Source of the DNA: Streptomyces monomycini
GTDB lineage: Bacteria; Actinomycetota; Actinomycetes; Streptomycetales; Streptomycetaceae
Assembly (NCBI RefSeq): GCF_022271435.1
Contig: NZ_JAFIQY010000044.1
Coordinates: forward strand, 1 to 64,000
Direction: 5' to 3'
DNA: 64,000 nt
The notes beneath the pieces are model-generated. The model was not told where the DNA came from and made no database searches. It saw only the letters and a list, made by a program, of their open reading frames with translations. The position numbers and the translations under genes are program-made. Numbering within the stretch: the stretch's first letter is position 1; each line of letters opens with the position of its first letter. Below, piece by piece: positions 62,907 to 64,000 of the stretch.

Positions 62907-62922
62907 CCGAACAGGGGGCCCC

Positions 62923-63882
62923 GTGAAGGATCTTGAAAGCGGCACGCGGATGGCGCCCGTCACGGCCATCCCCGAGCAGCATCATGCCCGGCCGCAACCG
63001 GTGGGCGCGGATGACCACGGCGGCCGTTTGGACGCGGCGGAGCAGGCAGAGCGGGCGGACCACATGGACCAGAGCGAGAACAAGCGGAACGAGCGCGATC
63101 CGCACACCCCGCACCACCCTCACGACCCCCATGACCGCAGCGGCGCGCGGGCGATGTTCTACGAGCTCCGCAAGCTGCCCGACGGATCGGCGGAGCGCGC
63201 CGAGCTGCGCAACACGCTCGTACGGATGCATCTGCCGCTCGTCGAGCACCTGGCCCGGCGCTTCCGCAACCGCGGCGAGCCGCTCGACGACCTGACCCAG
63301 GTCGCCACCATCGGCCTGATCAAGTCCGTGGACCGCTTCGACCCCGACCGCGGCGTGGAGTTCTCCACGTACGCCACGCCCACGGTCGTCGGCGAGATCA
63401 AGCGGCACTTCCGCGACAAGGGCTGGGCGGTCCGGGTGCCCCGCCGCCTCCAGGAACTGAGACTGTCGCTGACCACCGCGACCGCCGAGCTCTCCCAGCG
63501 CCACGGCCGCTCCCCCACGGTCCACGAGCTGGCCGAGCACCTCGCGATCTCCGAGGAGGAGGTCCTGGAGGGCCTGGAGTCGGCCAACGCGTACAGCACC
63601 CTGTCCCTGGACGTACCGGACACCGACGACGAGTCACCGGCCGTCGCCGACACCCTGGGCGCCGAGGACGAGGCGCTGGAGGGCGTCGAGTACCGCGAGT
63701 CGCTCAAACCGCTGCTGGAGGACCTGCCGCCGCGGGAGAAGAAGATCCTGCTGCTGCGCTTCTTCGGCAACATGACCCAGTCGCAGATCGCCCAGGAGGT
63801 CGGCATCTCCCAGATGCACGTCTCCCGCCTGCTGGCCCGCACCCTGGCCCAGCTCCGCGACAAGCTCCTGGTGGAGGAGTAG
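62923..63882 (+). CDS. sigH: Stress-response sigma factor of the SigB/F/G type
   Basis: A 319-aa sigma-70 group 3 factor. Region 2 (DLTQVATIGLIKSVDRFDPDRGVEFSTYA), region 3 (LSQRHGRSPTVHELAEHLA) and region 4 (QSQIAQEVGISQMHVSRLL) are complete. The N-terminal ~80 residues are polar and His/Asp-rich (HHPHDPHD). Located with the RsbW-like gene, as in the S. coelicolor sigH operon. GTG start after GGGGG. Confidence 0.9.
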   Translation: MKDLESGTRMAPVTAIPEQHHARPQPVGADDHGGRLDAAEQAERADHMDQSENKRNERDPHTPHHPHDPHDRSGARAMFYELRKLPDGSAERAELRNTLVRMHLPLVEHLARRFRNRGEPLDDLTQVATIGLIKSVDRFDPDRGVEFSTYATPTVVGEIKRHFRDKGWAVRVPRRLQELRLSLTTATAELSQRHGRSPTVHELAEHLAISEEEVLEGLESANAYSTLSLDVPDTDDESPAVADTLGAEDEALEGVEYRESLKPLLEDLPPREKKILLLRFFGNMTQSQIAQEVGISQMHVSRLLARTLAQLRDKLLVEE

Positions 63883-63940
63883 CCCGGCAGCACCTGCACC
63901 TGCACCTGCACCCGTCACCCGCATGTGCACCACCGCCACC

Positions 63941-63969
63941 GCCCCGGCCTCGATGTCCGAGCCCGGGGC
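63941..63969 (+). terminator. Terminator of the rsbH-sigH operon
   Basis: A 12-bp stem with one internal mismatch (63941-63952 with 63958-63969), 59 nt after the sigH stop. A CACCTG hexamer repeat (~63889-63912) lies before it. Confidence 0.65.
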
Positions 63970-64000
63970 GTCGTGCGTGGGGCGCCGCGTGCGGGGCCTC

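Overview
The base composition (very GC-rich, third positions almost all G/C), GTG and leaderless starts, hairpin terminators mostly without U-tracts, and the gene content (kgd, sodN/sodX, snapalysin, ANTAR/STAS/sigma-H stress genes) point to a Streptomyces chromosome. The order kgd ... malic enzyme ... amino-acid ABC ... sodX/sodN ... rsbH-sigH resembles, from memory, the core-chromosome stretch between kgd and sigH of S. coelicolor. That synteny was not computed. No rRNA, tRNA, insertion sequence, CRISPR array or prophage was found.

Layout. 1-3.5 kb: the 3' part of kgd, closed by a strong bidirectional hairpin. 3.6-15.6 kb: a seven-gene minus-strand island, read right to left: Trypco1/CU044_2847 protein, trypsin-VMAP protein, MoxR AAA+ ATPase, vWA protein of the SAV_2336 type, a 77-aa RiPP-type precursor, an FxsB-type radical SAM/SPASM maturase, and a TIR-NB-ARC-TPR protein. 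This combines a vWA-MoxR-VMAP conflict system with a radical-SAM peptide cassette and an NLR-like sensor. The precursor lacks the C-terminal FxSxx motif that gives its family its name. This is the most interesting part of the window.

15.8-31.2 kb: housekeeping and regulatory genes: DUF6104; DUF4097 with PadR; an SCO6745-type protein; a small HTH protein with a Clp-N protein; a TetR with an N-terminal zinc-ribbon-like motif; an SDR divergent from a LysR; HutD; a zinc-binding dehydrogenase; malic enzyme; a complete polar amino-acid ABC operon; a methyltransferase; a CGNR zinc-finger protein. 31.1-32.3 kb: divergent sodX and sodN (nickel superoxide dismutase).

32.3-40.4 kb: signalling genes (CheB, CheR-PAS, three GAF/ANTAR-type proteins, a STAS protein), interrupted by the snapalysin protease gene with its divergent LysR regulator and a GNAT gene. 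40.7-45.8 kb: a FluC/CrcB fluoride-channel pair, a GntR (FadR-type) regulator with a CynX-type transporter, a 0.75-kb non-coding stretch with a 41/43-bp tandem repeat, and CorA. 45.9-55.2 kb: three regulator/effector units (FAD monooxygenase/TetR, DHA2 exporter/WYL, CopA behind CsoR-like operators), a stand-alone KAS III and a VOC protein. 55.3-64 kb: a small CxxC protein, glutaminase with an AraC regulator, a small helical protein, a leaderless-type amidase, a D-cysteine desulfhydrase-like enzyme, an Na+/H+ antiporter, a UBP zinc-finger protein, a GNAT, and the stress pair rsbH-sigH, whose promoter region carries a near-consensus BldD box.
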